Below the pieces are notes generated by a model that was not told the DNA's origin, made no database searches, and saw only the letters and a list, made by a program, of their open reading frames with translations. From contig NZ_PNRF01000007.1 in assembly GCF_002879615.1 (NCBI RefSeq), positions 62,001 to 126,000 on the forward strand: a DNA stretch of 64,000 nt, in the 5' to 3' direction. Made by a program: the position numbers and the translations under genes. Shown here in pieces: positions 25,296 to 35,713 of the stretch. The stretch comes from Billgrantia endophytica (lineage in GTDB: Bacteria; Pseudomonadota; Gammaproteobacteria; Pseudomonadales; Halomonadaceae). Each line of letters opens with the position of its first letter. Position 1 is the first letter of the stretch.

Positions 25296-27188
25296 ATGAA
25301 ACTGCTGCAACGCTCCCTGGTGGCCCGCATCGTGGCCTCACTATTGGCGATCAGTGCCATGGCGCTGATCAGCATCGTGGTGACCATGGCCGTGGCCGGC
25401 GGCAGCCGGGGCGATGCCGCCGCCATCAACGTGGCGGGTTCGCTGCGCATGAATACCTACCAGATCGTGGCCGCCCTGCAGCGCTTCGAGCGAACCCCCT
25501 CAATGGAGCACCAGGCCGAAGTGCATGTACTGAAGCGCCGCTTCGAGACGCGCCTGGCCAGCGACAATCTGACCGGCGCCATTCCCGTTTCGGAGGCTCA
25601 CGAACTGCGCCAGCAGTATCGCCTGGTGCTGTCGCGCTGGCACAACGAGCTCGCCCCCGAGGTGAGCCAGGCCGTTGCCAGTCAGCATGTGCGGGTCGAA
25701 GCGCTCAATCGCGCGCTGGACGGACTGGTCGGCGAGATCGACACCATGGTCACCCAGCTGGAGCAGAACACCGAAGCCAAGATCCGTCTGCTGAGCGCCT
25801 TGCAGATCCTCTTCCTGGGTCTCACCGCCGTGGTGGTGGCCATCGCCCTTTACGACATTCGCCACAACCTTGTGGCACCGCTGCGCCAGCTGATGGTGCT
25901 GGCACGGGAAACCGCACGCCGCAACTTCTCCCATCGCACGCGTCTCAGGGGCAGCGACGAGCTGGCGATGCTTGGCAGCACCTTCGACGACATGGCCGAA
26001 CAGCTGGCGTCCAGCTATGCCGAACTGGAGGCTCGGGTCACGTACAAGACACAGGAGCTGGAGCGCAGCAATCAGGTCATGCGGGTACTGCACGATGGCA
26101 GTCGCTGGCTCTATGGGGGCGGCAACGATCTCTGCACCAGTGCCGCCCCCATGTTGCGCCAGGTCGAGCAACTGCTCGAGATCGGGCCCATACGGCTATC
26201 GATCAACGATCCCCATGAGGATCGTCAGATCCCGATCCTGGCGACTCATGCCGCTCGTCGCCCCGAATACTGTCGCGATCACGACTGCCACGCCTGCCTG
26301 ATCGATCCCAATCCGATGACCCTGCCGAATACGGAAGAGGGAGAATGCCTGCTGCTGCCGGTGAGCGTGGGTGACGAGATGCTGGGCACCCTGGAGATCT
26401 GGCACGCCAGGGACCGGCGGCTTTCCGACAGCGTTCGCCGCCTGCTCAACGCCCTGGCCGACCAGTTGGCCACGGCCGTCTACCTGCAGCGGAGGATCGA
26501 GGAGGAGCAGCAAGTATCGCTGATGAACGAGCGCACCATCATCGCTCGCGAGCTGCACGACTCCCTGGCCCAGTCTCTCTCCTATCTCAAGATGCAGGTG
26601 GCCCGGCTGGAGCGAATGCAGAGCAAGGGTTCCCCTCGGGAGATGCAGGCGGCGGTGTTCGACGAGCTGCGTACCGGCCTCAACAGCGCCTATCGCCAGC
26701 TGCGCGAACTGCTCACCACCTTCCGACTCAAGCTGGAAGGGTCGGGTCTGCAATCGGCCCTGCAGCAGACCACCGAAGAGTTTTCCGACCGCATGGGCGC
26801 ACCGGTGGAGCTGCACTACGACGTGCCGCCCCACTTGCTCAATCCCAACGAGGAGATCCACGTCCTGCAGATCGCCCGGGAGGCCCTGAGCAATACCCAC
26901 AAGCACGCCCAGGCCCACTGGGCCGCCGTCACGGTACAGTTCCAGAATGCGCGGATCGTGCTGCGCATCGAGGACGACGGCGTGGGGCTTGCCAACGACG
27001 ACTCCCCACCCATGCACTACGGGCTGGTGATCATGCGTGACCGGGCCAACACCCTGGGCGGGGAGCTTCGCCTGGCCAACCGTGCCGAGGGCGGTACCCG
27101 AGTCGAAGTGATCTTCACCCCGCAGACGGCACGCCTGATCACCCGGCAGCCCGTCGAGGAACCCACCATTCACGACCACGGAAACTGA
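25296..27188 (+). CDS. narX: Nitrate/nitrite sensor histidine kinase NarX
   Basis: A 630-residue membrane kinase. Helix 1 (about residues 10-34) is followed by the P-box [12 protein letters not shown] (about 44-55) that senses nitrate in the periplasm. Helix 2 (about 170-190) is followed by HAMP, a central module with a Cys-containing [10 protein letters not shown] (about 325-334), and the HPK7-type kinase: [15 protein letters not shown] with the phosphorylated His near 421, and a C-terminal ATPase with DDGVGL. I begin at ATG 25296, where the N-terminal helix starts. narL follows eight bases after its stop. Confidence 0.96.
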   Translation: MKLLQRSLVARIVASLLAISAMALISIVVTMAVAGGSRGDAAAINVAGSLRMNTYQIVAALQRFERTPSMEHQAEVHVLKRRFETRLASDNLTGAIPVSEAHELRQQYRLVLSRWHNELAPEVSQAVASQHVRVEALNRALDGLVGEIDTMVTQLEQNTEAKIRLLSALQILFLGLTAVVVAIALYDIRHNLVAPLRQLMVLARETARRNFSHRTRLRGSDELAMLGSTFDDMAEQLASSYAELEARVTYKTQELERSNQVMRVLHDGSRWLYGGGNDLCTSAAPMLRQVEQLLEIGPIRLSINDPHEDRQIPILATHAARRPEYCRDHDCHACLIDPNPMTLPNTEEGECLLLPVSVGDEMLGTLEIWHARDRRLSDSVRRLLNALADQLATAVYLQRRIEEEQQVSLMNERTIIARELHDSLAQSLSYLKMQVARLERMQSKGSPREMQAAVFDELRTGLNSAYRQLRELLTTFRLKLEGSGLQSALQQTTEEFSDRMGAPVELHYDVPPHLLNPNEEIHVLQIAREALSNTHKHAQAHWAAVTVQFQNARIVLRIEDDGVGLANDDSPPMHYGLVIMRDRANTLGGELRLANRAEGGTRVEVIFTPQTARLITRQPVEEPTIHDHGN

Positions 27189-27196
27189 GAGCACAA

Positions 27197-27862
27197 ATGG
27201 GCCAGTCAACCAACGAGACCCCCGCCAGTATCCTGATCATCGACGACCATCCGTTGCTGCGCCGGGGCGTGGCCCAGTTGCTGGAGCTGGAGGACGACCT
27301 GCTGCTGGTCGGCGATACCGGCGAACCGGAAGTCGGCGTGCACATGGCCGGCGAACTGGACCCGGACATGATCCTGCTGGACCTGAACATGCCGGGCATG
27401 GACGGCATCCAGACCCTCAAGCGGCTGCGCGAGGAGGGATATGCCGGACGCATCGTGATGTTCACCGTCTCCGACCACGAAGAGGATCTTGTCGCGGCCC
27501 TGCGCGGCGGTGCCGACGGCTATCTGCTCAAGGACATGGAGCCCGAAGACATGGTGCGCCAGCTGCGCCAGGTGGCACTGGGGCGCATGGTGGTCAGCGA
27601 AAGCCTCACCGCCCTGCTGGCCGAGGCACTGCGCAACCAGCGTTCCCAGCCGGCCACGCCGGACATCCACAGCCTGACCCAGCGCGAGCGGGAGATCCTG
27701 CGCGAACTGGCCGCCGGGCTATCCAACAAGCTGATCGCCCGCAAGCTCGACATCACCGAGGGCACCGTCAAGGTGCACGTCAAGCACCTGCTCAAGAAGC
27801 TCAACCTGCGCTCGCGGGTGGAGGCGGCGGTGTGGGCAGTGCAGGAAGGTATCGACCGCTAG
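27197..27862 (+). CDS. narL: Nitrate response regulator NarL
   Basis: A 221-residue two-component regulator: receiver domain with acidic pocket IIDDHP, phosphorylation site Asp62 in [11 protein letters not shown] and conserved Lys in LLKDM, then a LuxR/FixJ-type helix-turn-helix ([28 protein letters not shown]). It binds TACYNMT heptamers; a perfect 7-2-7 pair lies upstream of narK at 36902-36917. Cotranscribed with narX. Confidence 0.96.
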   Translation: MGQSTNETPASILIIDDHPLLRRGVAQLLELEDDLLLVGDTGEPEVGVHMAGELDPDMILLDLNMPGMDGIQTLKRLREEGYAGRIVMFTVSDHEEDLVAALRGGADGYLLKDMEPEDMVRQLRQVALGRMVVSESLTALLAEALRNQRSQPATPDIHSLTQREREILRELAAGLSNKLIARKLDITEGTVKVHVKHLLKKLNLRSRVEAAVWAVQEGIDR

Positions 27863-27877
27863 TACTGCCGTATACAG

Positions 27878-27991
27878 TCATGGCGCGACCTTCATCAGGG
27901 GAGGTATCGCCCAACCACGGGCCAGGTCATCGATGTAGTCGGCAAGTTTAGCCACGACTGTAGTGATAGGGGCAGTCGCTGGAAAGCGCAT
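27878..27991 (-). CDS. Possible 37-aa small ORF after the ABC operon
   Basis: It begins 7 bases after the stop of the peptide-transporter ATPase and encodes MRFPATAPITTVVAKLADYI followed by 17 residues ending LMKVAP. A GGTGAG-like sequence precedes the ATG. No family is recognised. It may be a genuine small operon-end gene or the remnant tail of a lost gene. Confidence 0.2.
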   Translation of the reverse strand: MRFPATAPITTVVAKLADYIDDLARGWAIPPLMKVAP

Positions 27992-27998
27992 TCCGTAC

Positions 27999-29612
27999 TC
28001 ACCCGCAGGCGTGAGCCGTACTCGGTGAATGGGATGGCACCCTAGTGCAAGCGAGAAGTCGCTTGGTCCAGGTGTCGCGTTCGTCCGCCTCCATCTCAGC
28101 CGCGGCGAAACGATCCGTGATCCGGCCCTTGTGCATGACGATGATCTCGTCGGAGATCCAGCGTACGACCTCGATGTCGTGACCGATGAATACCATGCCG
28201 AAGCCGTACGCCTCCTGCAAGCGCTTGAGTAGCTTCAGTATCTGAACCTTCACGGTCGTGTCGAGCGCCGAGACCACCTCGTCGCATACGAGCAGCCGTG
28301 GCCGGCAGAGAAGCGCGCGGGAGATGGAAACACGTTGGCGCTGGCCGCCAGAAAGCTGGTGTGGATAACGCATCATGTGCTGCCGCTCTAGCCCGACCTC
28401 GGCGAGCGCTACCGTAGTCCGCTCCGTGTGCTGTGCCGCTGCCACCCCCATCAATGCGAGCGGTTCAGCCATGAGTTGCGCGATGGTGAGACGTGGATTG
28501 AGCGCGCCGTAAGGATTCTGGAAAATGAGCTGGCACTCGCGCCGTCGGCTGCCTTGCAGGGTGTGGAGGCGCTGTGTCCTCTCTTGGCCGAGGACCGTCA
28601 TGCACCCGCCTGAGATGCCGATCAGCCCGGCAATGGCCGCACCGAGCGTGCTCTTGCCTGAGCCTGATTCCCCCAGGATGCCGAGGGTGTTGCCGGCACC
28701 CAGCGTGAGCGATACGTCCTCGACCGCGCGGAATGGGCGGCCGAACAGCCGGCGCGGCGCGTAGTCGACCGATACTCCATTGGCGACAAGAACGCGACTT
28801 TCGATTGTCGTCGGCGCCGGAGAGCGCGGCGCTCCCAGCATGCGACGTGCACCGATGAGCCGGGTGGAACAGGGGTGGCGAGGAGCCGACATCAACACTT
28901 GAGCGGCACCGATCTCGACGACCTTTCCACGCTGCATGACTGCGATGTCGTGCGCGAGTCGTGCAGCGATCGCGAGATCGTGGGTAATGAAGAGCATGGC
29001 CATCCGGTGGCGCCTCTGGAGATCGGCGAGCAGACGTACGATGCCGTCGGCGACGCTTGCGTCGAGCGCGCTGGTGGGTTCGTCGGCGACTAGCAGCTCC
29101 GGCTCGCCGGCGATGGCCATGGCGATCATGACGCGCTGCTGCTGCCCACCGGAGAGCTCGTGCGGATAACGGCGCAAGATCGTTGGCGGGTCGGGCAACC
29201 CGACCTCGGTCAGCAGACGTTGCGAGCGTTCGCGACGCACTTCACGAGCCGTGACGTTGAGCCGTCGCAGCGTTTCATCGAGCTGCGAGCCGACGCTCGA
29301 GAAAGGATTGAGGCAAGCCATTGGATCCTGAAAGACCATGGCGATGCGCTTGCCGCGAATCGTCCGCATCCGCCGCTCCTCGCCAAGCGGCAACGCCTCG
29401 CCCGCGAAGATGACACCGCCTTCGGTCGCATGAGATAGCCCCGGTGGCAACAGGCCCAGGATCGAGAGGGCAGTCATCGACTTGCCGGAACCGGATTCGC
29501 CTATCAGCGCCAGCGTTCGGCCACGCTCCAGAGTGAAACCAACCCCCTGGACGATAGGCCCGGAGGGAGCCGAGATACATAGATTATCCACTTTGAGAAG
29601 AGGAGCTGTCAT
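27999..29612 (-). CDS. Fused peptide/opine-type ABC transporter ATPase (DppD-DppF-like)
   Basis: A 537-residue protein with two complete ABC domains. Each has Walker A GESGSGKS, the signatures are LSGGQQQRV and LSGGQRQRV, and the Walker B regions are LLVADEPTSALD and LLVCDEVVSALD. This is the nickel/dipeptide/oligopeptide class in which DppD and DppF are fused. It is last of five tightly overlapping genes with a phosphonoacetate hydrolase at the front, so it energises uptake of a compound probably linked to phosphonates. A Pro where some signatures continue and the second-domain EVVSALD are mild variations only. Confidence 0.94.
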   Translation of the reverse strand: MTAPLLKVDNLCISAPSGPIVQGVGFTLERGRTLALIGESGSGKSMTALSILGLLPPGLSHATEGGVIFAGEALPLGEERRMRTIRGKRIAMVFQDPMACLNPFSSVGSQLDETLRRLNVTAREVRRERSQRLLTEVGLPDPPTILRRYPHELSGGQQQRVMIAMAIAGEPELLVADEPTSALDASVADGIVRLLADLQRRHRMAMLFITHDLAIAARLAHDIAVMQRGKVVEIGAAQVLMSAPRHPCSTRLIGARRMLGAPRSPAPTTIESRVLVANGVSVDYAPRRLFGRPFRAVEDVSLTLGAGNTLGILGESGSGKSTLGAAIAGLIGISGGCMTVLGQERTQRLHTLQGSRRRECQLIFQNPYGALNPRLTIAQLMAEPLALMGVAAAQHTERTTVALAEVGLERQHMMRYPHQLSGGQRQRVSISRALLCRPRLLVCDEVVSALDTTVKVQILKLLKRLQEAYGFGMVFIGHDIEVVRWISDEIIVMHKGRITDRFAAAEMEADERDTWTKRLLACTRVPSHSPSTAHACG

Positions 29613-30520
29613 CGTGCGAGCCTCGGGTCGATCAGCCGATGAAGGATATCCATGACGGTATTGATGGCGACGATGCCGAGCGCGATCACTACGACCGCCC
29701 CCTGCACCACCGGATAGTCGCGGCCATGGATGGCTTGCAGCGTCAGGCTGCCGATACCCGATAGGCCGAAAAGCACTTCCATGGTGAGCGTACCGGCAAC
29801 CAGGCCGGCCAGTATGAGGCCGGAGAGCGCAAGCGCGATGGGAATTGCGGTTGGAAGCAGGTAGGCAATGGCGATGCGCACGGGATGCAACCCCTTGGCC
29901 CGAGCTGTCCTGACATGGGCCGAATTGGCAGCCTCGCGCAATTCTTCGAACAGGGGCTTGGCAATCTGACCCGCGTTGTCGATACCGATGATGACGACAG
30001 GAGCGATCATGGCACCAAGAACGGGCAGCCAGCCGAGCCAGATGGAAAAGACCAGGATTGCCGCCACCCCCACGCAGAAGGTCGGAAAGGCGATCGACCA
30101 GATGTTGAGGAGATTGACCAGCGAGGTGGTGAAGCGGCCTTGCGTCATGGTGGCGGTGAGTGCCGTGGAGAAAGCGAGCACGAGGCCGATGATAAAGCTT
30201 GATGCCGCGAGGGTGAGCGTCGTCGGCAGAGCGTTGCCCACCATGTCGGCAACTGGCCTGCCATAGCGTAACGATTGACCCAAGTCACCGGTTGCCGCCT
30301 GCCTGACCCAATTGAAAAATTCAGTAACCAGCGGACGGTCGAGGCCAAGCTCTTCGCGCATCACCTCCTGCTGCTCGGCAGTGAGGTCCCCCTCGATGGC
30401 AAGAACATCCACCACGTCACCCGGAGTGACACGCACCAGCAAGAAGACAATAACCATGATGGCAAACGCTTGCATCAGTGCCCTGGCAAGTTGGAACGCG
30501 ATGTCTTGAAGCAGGTTCAT
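29609..30520 (-). CDS. Peptide-type ABC permease (DppB-like)
   Basis: A 303-residue inner-membrane protein with about six helices, of the DppB/OppB class. It shows LLVRVTPGDVVD near the N-terminus and the EAA-type loop VRTARAKGLHPVRIAIAYLLPTAIPIALAL. The C-terminus has the usual RLIDPRL. It overlaps both neighbours by four bases (ATGA), so the transporter is translated as a chain. It pairs with the DppC-like permease immediately upstream. Confidence 0.94.
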   Translation of the reverse strand: MNLLQDIAFQLARALMQAFAIMVIVFLLVRVTPGDVVDVLAIEGDLTAEQQEVMREELGLDRPLVTEFFNWVRQAATGDLGQSLRYGRPVADMVGNALPTTLTLAASSFIIGLVLAFSTALTATMTQGRFTTSLVNLLNIWSIAFPTFCVGVAAILVFSIWLGWLPVLGAMIAPVVIIGIDNAGQIAKPLFEELREAANSAHVRTARAKGLHPVRIAIAYLLPTAIPIALALSGLILAGLVAGTLTMEVLFGLSGIGSLTLQAIHGRDYPVVQGAVVVIALGIVAINTVMDILHRLIDPRLAR

Positions 30521-31395
30521 GGCATCACTCCTTGGCGATTGCGTGCCCCACGCAGGGGATCGAGCCGTGCCCGCGAATAGTCACCTACCAGTAACAGGCT
30601 CACGGTCAGCAGGACGAGGGTGAGCATTGGGGCGAGGATTGCGTGCGGCGCTTGCTCGATGAAACGGCTCGCATCGGAGATCATGCGCCCCCAGGTGGGA
30701 GCATCGGGCGAGGAGCCAAGACCCAGGAAGCTCAGTACCGATTCGGTGACAATACAGCGCGGCAGGATGATGGCCGCCTGGGTCACGAGGCCGCCCGCGA
30801 TATTGGGCAGTACGTGGCGGAGGAGGACGTGCAATCGGCCGCCGCCGAACAGGCGCGCCGCGCGCACGTAGTCCTGGGCCATTTCTCGTTTGTAGGCGGT
30901 CCGTGCCACATAGGCAAAGAATGGCGAGAAAGAGACACCGAGGGCTATCGCCACCGGCACCGCACCCGACCCCAAGGCTACGATCAGCAGCAGCGCAAGC
31001 AGGATGTCAGGCATTGCGCGAGCGAGGTCGATCCCTCCAAATACGAGCCTTTCGCTGACGCGCCCAAGAGCCAGGCCCAGGAGTGCGAGGCAGCCCCCGA
31101 TGAAGAAAGCAAGCGTTACGCCGCCAACACTGATGGCGAGCGTGGTGCGACTGCCCATGATCAGCCGTGACAGAACGTCACGACCGAGATGATCGACACC
31201 CAGCCAATACTCCGGGCCCGGTGGTGTATTGATCGCCAGCAGGTTCTGGTAGAGCGGGTCGTAGGGGACGACCCAGGGTGCAATGAGTGCGATGACCAGA
31301 ATCGCCGTGACCAGGACCGCACCGACGCTAGCCCCGCTCGGAAAGGGTAGTCGCGCATGCGCCGGTGCGGTGTCCGGGTGGACAGGCAGACTCAC
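30517..31395 (-). CDS. Peptide-type ABC permease (DppC-like)
   Basis: A 292-residue inner-membrane protein with about six helices. It carries the DppC-type YWLGVDHLGRDVLSRLIMGSRTTL near residue 75 and the coupling-loop segment YVRAARLFGGGRLHVLLRHVLPN. An N-terminal cytoplasmic tail of about 25 residues precedes helix 1. Four-base overlaps join it to the binding-protein gene upstream and the DppB-like gene downstream. Confidence 0.94.
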   Translation of the reverse strand: MSLPVHPDTAPAHARLPFPSGASVGAVLVTAILVIALIAPWVVPYDPLYQNLLAINTPPGPEYWLGVDHLGRDVLSRLIMGSRTTLAISVGGVTLAFFIGGCLALLGLALGRVSERLVFGGIDLARAMPDILLALLLIVALGSGAVPVAIALGVSFSPFFAYVARTAYKREMAQDYVRAARLFGGGRLHVLLRHVLPNIAGGLVTQAAIILPRCIVTESVLSFLGLGSSPDAPTWGRMISDASRFIEQAPHAILAPMLTLVLLTVSLLLVGDYSRARLDPLRGARNRQGVMP

Positions 31396-32957
31396 GAGGC
31401 ATCCACGAGTTGCGCATGACCGACGCCGCCACCCGCCCAGTTTGGCGACCAGGTGAAGCCGGTATCGAAGCCTTCCACCTCCTGTCGTACGGCAATGAGA
31501 TCCGAGCCGTGCCCGAGCACTACGGTATAGTAATTGTCCATGGCACGCTGCCAGGCGGCAAGGTACAGGGCTTTGCGCTCTTCGAAGTCGGGCTCGCCAA
31601 CGGCTTCATTGACGAGTCGATCGAACTCGGGATCCTGTACCCCACCCCAAAGTACGGGATTGGGGCCATCACTCATCAGGCGCACATAGCGCAGAAAGAT
31701 GTCCGCCCTGGGGCCAGAGGCCATGCAGTTCATGTCCCAGTCGTATTCCCCGAGCCGGTTCTGCGCACCGAGATCGTCGAGGGCGACATGGTTCACCTGG
31801 AAACCGAGGCTGCGTACCATCTGAACGACGACCTGAGGATAGCTCTCCTGCCAGGATATGAACTGGATCGTAACCGTGGAGGGGTCCACGCCGGCTTCCT
31901 GAAGCAACTCCCGCGCCTTGTCTAGATCGGGCTCGGCATGAACGTCGGCGTCATGTACCGACTGGTCGAAGTATAGGTTGCCCGGTTTCACCATCTGGTT
32001 GGTGACGACGCCATAGTCACCGGCGGTAAAGCGGATGAAAGCCGCCTTGTCTATGGCATAGGTGATCGCCTTGCGCACCCTCACATCGTCGAAGGGTGGA
32101 CGCGGGTTGCGGTTATTGAAGGAGATGAAAAACCAGTTAGAGTCCTTGAGCGGCTTGATGTCGATGGCGGGGTCCGGGGCAAGCTGCTCTGCGCTGGCAC
32201 GATCGATCACACCGATATGGAGATCGCCCGCCCGGAGCGCCAAGGCGTTATCGGTGTCTTCGCGTAGGTCAAACCTGATGGTGTCGACATGCGGCAACTC
32301 CGGTTGCCAATAGCCACTGTGGCGTGGCGATACCAACTGGACATTGGGCTGCCAGTTGCCGAAGTGGAAGGGACCGGTACCGATTGGTAGCGAAATGGTA
32401 TCGTCCCAGCCGTCCGACTTCGGCGAGAGGACCCAGAGTTCGGACATGAGCGCCAGCAATGGCGCATAGGAACGCTGCATGGTGAGCACGACTGTCGTAT
32501 CGTCCGGGGTCTCGACCCGCTCGACGAAGGCCATCGCCGAGGCGAGCCAGCCCCCCGTCACATGGGTGCGCACGCGCTCGATATTGGCAGCCACGTCGGC
32601 CGCGGTCATCACGTCTCCATTGTGGAAGCGCACGTCCGGGCGGAGATGGAAGGTATAGACGCGTCCGTCGTCCGAAACCTCGAACGATTCTGCCAGGAAA
32701 GGCTCGATACCACCGTCCGGGCCGATTGAGGTGAGGGCTTCCACGAAGACCTGCTGCACGCCGATACTGCCGGTGTGGCGATGTGGGTCGGAGGTGTCGA
32801 GACCGAGTGTCGCATAACGCAGCACGCCGCCCGTACTGGCCACATTGGCGTGTGCGATTCGCATTAGACCAGCAAGGCCAGTGGTGCTAGCAAGGCCGGT
32901 CGCGGCGGCGGCGGCGAGTAAGCGGCGCCGGGTGATTGTGAGAGTTTCGATCGTCAT
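31392..32957 (-). CDS. Peptide/nickel-type ABC binding protein (SBP_bac_5)
   Basis: A 521-residue periplasmic binding protein of the DppA/OppA class. The N-terminus TRRRLLAAAAATGLAS looks like a twin-arginine signal. Family landmarks include LRPDVRFHNGDVMTAADV and VRKAITYAIDKAAF. The ligand is unknown. Because the same transcript encodes a phosphonoacetate hydrolase and a phosphodiesterase-like enzyme, the ligand is probably a phosphorus-containing organic compound rather than a common dipeptide; this is inference from position. Confidence 0.92.
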   Translation of the reverse strand: MTIETLTITRRRLLAAAAATGLASTTGLAGLMRIAHANVASTGGVLRYATLGLDTSDPHRHTGSIGVQQVFVEALTSIGPDGGIEPFLAESFEVSDDGRVYTFHLRPDVRFHNGDVMTAADVAANIERVRTHVTGGWLASAMAFVERVETPDDTTVVLTMQRSYAPLLALMSELWVLSPKSDGWDDTISLPIGTGPFHFGNWQPNVQLVSPRHSGYWQPELPHVDTIRFDLREDTDNALALRAGDLHIGVIDRASAEQLAPDPAIDIKPLKDSNWFFISFNNRNPRPPFDDVRVRKAITYAIDKAAFIRFTAGDYGVVTNQMVKPGNLYFDQSVHDADVHAEPDLDKARELLQEAGVDPSTVTIQFISWQESYPQVVVQMVRSLGFQVNHVALDDLGAQNRLGEYDWDMNCMASGPRADIFLRYVRLMSDGPNPVLWGGVQDPEFDRLVNEAVGEPDFEERKALYLAAWQRAMDNYYTVVLGHGSDLIAVRQEVEGFDTGFTWSPNWAGGGVGHAQLVDAS

Positions 32958-34240
32958 CGGAAGAGCTCCATTGCTGGCGGGTTTTGCAAAGACCTACCGT
33001 CCATGCCGTTCGAGGGGAGATCGAGATGGCAGAGGACGGTCGGGGCGATGTCGATAAGGGAGGAGGGGTGATCGACGGCGGCTCCCGCGGTGAAGCCGGA
33101 ACCCTCGATCGCCAGGACCGGTGACTGCTCATACGTGCCGAGTCCGCCGTGCTGCCCGCAGCCAAGGCGGTCGGCCTTGCCGCCACGGGGTTTGGCGGCA
33201 TAGCTGCGGCCAGGTACGCCGAAGGCATTGACTTCATGATCGGCAGTCAAAGAGAGGAACAGCGCGAGACCGCGCCGTTCCGTTTGTCCGATCCTGGCGA
33301 GCGCCGATCCGGCGAGCACCTCCCCGACCCAGGGCTGCGCAGCGAGCCGTTCGGTGAGTTGCGGGACAAGCGGGCGCCCTGCCTCGCTGGCATAGACGAG
33401 AACCGAGGTGCCATTTGGCACGATGATGAGATCGTTGGCCGTGATCGCATCCGCGTAGCCGAGCTTGGCCGTCTCCGCTTCGACGTCTACCACGCTGTGT
33501 ACGGTCTGGTGGCCATGGTCGGAGCCAACGAGCAGAAGCACGTCATCGCCCGCGGCGCGCAGGCGGTCGACGGCGTCAATGACCAGCGCGACATGCTCGT
33601 CCGCCGACTTGAGTGCGGCGAGATGTTCGGGGGAGCCAAGCGGTACCGCATGCTGGGTCGTATCGGGGTGACCGAGCCATATCAGGGCGAAAGCCGGCTC
33701 ATGCGCGGTCAACGTCTCTGCCACGAAGCGCTCGGCCATGATCCTGTCGCCGGTGATATCGGGGCCGATGCCGAGGGCTCGTTCCGGTGCCACGGGCTTG
33801 CCGCCTGGGCCAAAAGAGCCGGCGCGATGGTAGACGAAGCCATGCCCGTCCGGATCGTGCGCATAGGCGGCCCCCGGCGAGACGTTGGAGAAGAGCACGG
33901 CGCCTCCATGATTGTGTAGCCGCTCGGCGAGCGTGGGGGCGGCCAGCGAGCGGCCGGTGACACGCCGCTTGTGAGCGAAGAAGCCGGGCTGGCCTACATC
34001 GTGCACTGCAAAGCGGCCATCCTCGACCAGCGCCAGCGTGTTCCCCTCGACTTCGTGGCGCATGGGCAGGCAGCCGGTCGCAAAGCTCGACGAGCAGACC
34101 CGGGTCACCGAGGGCGCCATACTGCGGTGCGCTGCAAACCATTGGCAGCGCTCCTTGAAGCGTGCCAGGTGCGGGGTGGTGTCGGGGCGAACGAAATCAC
34201 GTCTCAGCCCGTCGAGGATGACGGCGACCACGCGGCGCAT
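32954..34240 (-). CDS. Alkaline phosphatase superfamily hydrolase (type I phosphodiesterase-like)
   Basis: A 428-residue metal-dependent hydrolase. Candidate two-zinc ligands are the Asp in AVILDGLRRD (residue 9), the Thr nucleophile in PSVTRVCSS, the Asp and His in HPDTTQH, the Asp-His pair in GSDHGHQT, and the His in GCGQHGG. These are the conserved sites of the nucleotide pyrophosphatase/phosphodiesterase and phosphonoacetate hydrolase families. No signal peptide. It starts on the last base of the phnA stop and overlaps the binding-protein gene by four bases. It might cleave a phosphonate or phosphate ester before PhnA acts; the substrate is unknown. Confidence 0.85.
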   Translation of the reverse strand: MRRVVAVILDGLRRDFVRPDTTPHLARFKERCQWFAAHRSMAPSVTRVCSSSFATGCLPMRHEVEGNTLALVEDGRFAVHDVGQPGFFAHKRRVTGRSLAAPTLAERLHNHGGAVLFSNVSPGAAYAHDPDGHGFVYHRAGSFGPGGKPVAPERALGIGPDITGDRIMAERFVAETLTAHEPAFALIWLGHPDTTQHAVPLGSPEHLAALKSADEHVALVIDAVDRLRAAGDDVLLLVGSDHGHQTVHSVVDVEAETAKLGYADAITANDLIIVPNGTSVLVYASEAGRPLVPQLTERLAAQPWVGEVLAGSALARIGQTERRGLALFLSLTADHEVNAFGVPGRSYAAKPRGGKADRLGCGQHGGLGTYEQSPVLAIEGSGFTAGAAVDHPSSLIDIAPTVLCHLDLPSNGMDGRSLQNPPAMELFR

Positions 34241-35538
34241 CAGACCTCCACTCCATTCAACACGAAGTCGAAAATGTCGAAATTGTGCAGAGGCTGGGCC
34301 TTCGCGCGCTCGGCATAGGCATCACTGAGCGAGTGTGAAACGATGAAAGGCACTGGCTGCTCCTCCAGGCCTCCATGGGAGCGCAGCCGCGTACCGGCAA
34401 GCTGGCTCAGGTCATGGTCCTGCGTGCCCGCTCCCAGGGCCACACCGCGTTCTGCGATGACGACGATGTCGGCCTCGCGATCGGCAGGCAGATCGAAGCG
34501 TTGCGCGGCGATGGGACCGGGCAGCGCCAGTGCGACACCGTCTCGCGAGGCGATGAAGTCGAGCACCGAGGCTGCGTCCAGCCCATCCTGCATGAAGTGG
34601 ACCCGCACGAAGCCGCCAAGGGCACCGTGATGACGCACGAAAGGATCGGTGATCGGGCAGATCACTCGTGTGGCACCCTTGCCGAAAGTCTCGTCGAGGG
34701 CGTCACCCAGGTATAGGATCTTGGGAGCGCCGTCGGCATCCGCCATGTCGCTCATGCCGTGGTCGGCGACGATGCCTACGATGGCGCCGAGTTCAGCCAG
34801 GCGCCCCAGCCGCACATCGACGGCCGCCATGAAAGCGTTGGCTTCCGGCGTTCCCGGCGCATGGGCGTGCTGTACGTAGTCGGAGAGCGACAGGTAGGCA
34901 AGGCCGAATCCGCGCGTTTCGAGCAACCGAACTCCCGCATCGAGCACGAACAGCGAAAGGTCCGCGTCATACTGCATCGGCGCCGGGCGTCCCACGAGTT
35001 CCTCTACGTTTTCGATACCGTTTTCTTCGAGCGTGCATGTGTCGGCATGTTGCGCCGAAAAGGCGATGCCGAGCATTTCATGGCCAAGCACCTTGCGCAG
35101 CTTATCTTTGGCGGTGATGGCAACCACCTGGGCGCCTTGGTGGGAAAAAGAGGACAGGATAGTCGGCGCACGCAACAGCGTGGCATCCAGCATCATGACC
35201 TCGCGTCGCGTTTCGCGATCCAGGTAATAATTGCCCGAGACACCATGTACGCTGGGGGGCGCTCCGCAGACGATCGATACATTGTTTGGATTGGTGAAGG
35301 TCGGCATGGTCGCCAATGAGGAGCCCGCGAAACCGTGTTCCATCATTCGTTGCATATTGGGGATGATCGATTGGGCAATGGCCGCGTCGATATAGCGCTG
35401 ATCGCAACCGTCATAGCAAATCACGACAACCGGTTGCCGAGGATAGCGATAATCACGACCATTCACTGAAAGAGTCTTGGTGTGGGCGGGAGCCTCGGAG
35501 CCTCCTGCCTGCGAAGAGATTTTTTGCACTGTGGTCAT
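34240..35538 (-). CDS. phnA: Phosphonoacetate hydrolase
   Basis: Zinc hydrolase that cleaves the C-P bond of phosphonoacetate to acetate and phosphate. The 432 residues carry the PhnA landmarks: CYDGCDQRYID (metal Asp), MPTFTNPNN (Thr nucleophile), LSLSDYVQHAHAPG (Asp and His), VADHGMSD (Asp-His) and RSHGGLEEQ (His). An N-terminal extension of about 20 residues precedes the usual start, and no strong ribosome site precedes ATG 35538, so the true start could be slightly further in. It leads the operon and is divergent from a LysR gene, as with phnA/phnR in Pseudomonas. Confidence 0.9.
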   Translation of the reverse strand: MTTVQKISSQAGGSEAPAHTKTLSVNGRDYRYPRQPVVVICYDGCDQRYIDAAIAQSIIPNMQRMMEHGFAGSSLATMPTFTNPNNVSIVCGAPPSVHGVSGNYYLDRETRREVMMLDATLLRAPTILSSFSHQGAQVVAITAKDKLRKVLGHEMLGIAFSAQHADTCTLEENGIENVEELVGRPAPMQYDADLSLFVLDAGVRLLETRGFGLAYLSLSDYVQHAHAPGTPEANAFMAAVDVRLGRLAELGAIVGIVADHGMSDMADADGAPKILYLGDALDETFGKGATRVICPITDPFVRHHGALGGFVRVHFMQDGLDAASVLDFIASRDGVALALPGPIAAQRFDLPADREADIVVIAERGVALGAGTQDHDLSQLAGTRLRSHGGLEEQPVPFIVSHSLSDAYAERAKAQPLHNFDIFDFVLNGVEV

Positions 35539-35713
35539 AAAAACGTTGCATTCCTGTGATATATTAAAATTTAACTTCTTTAAAATGAAATCTTCACATT
35601 AATGTAATATCAAAGATTGGGGCTCGTGCTTTTCTGCTTGTTTTTTTATTCTGTTGATACGGGTTTTATTTGTAAAACGAAATAAACTCTACCCTCTTGT
35701 GAGTTATGTTCAC
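35539..35713. promoter_or_regulatory. AT-rich divergent promoter region phnA/lysR
   Basis: A 175-bp region of strikingly low GC (runs such as ATATATTAAAATTTAAC and TTGTTTTTTTATTC) between two divergent genes. LysR-type T-N11-A sites would be expected here, but AT richness makes any single one unconvincing. No small gene is apparent. Confidence 0.5.
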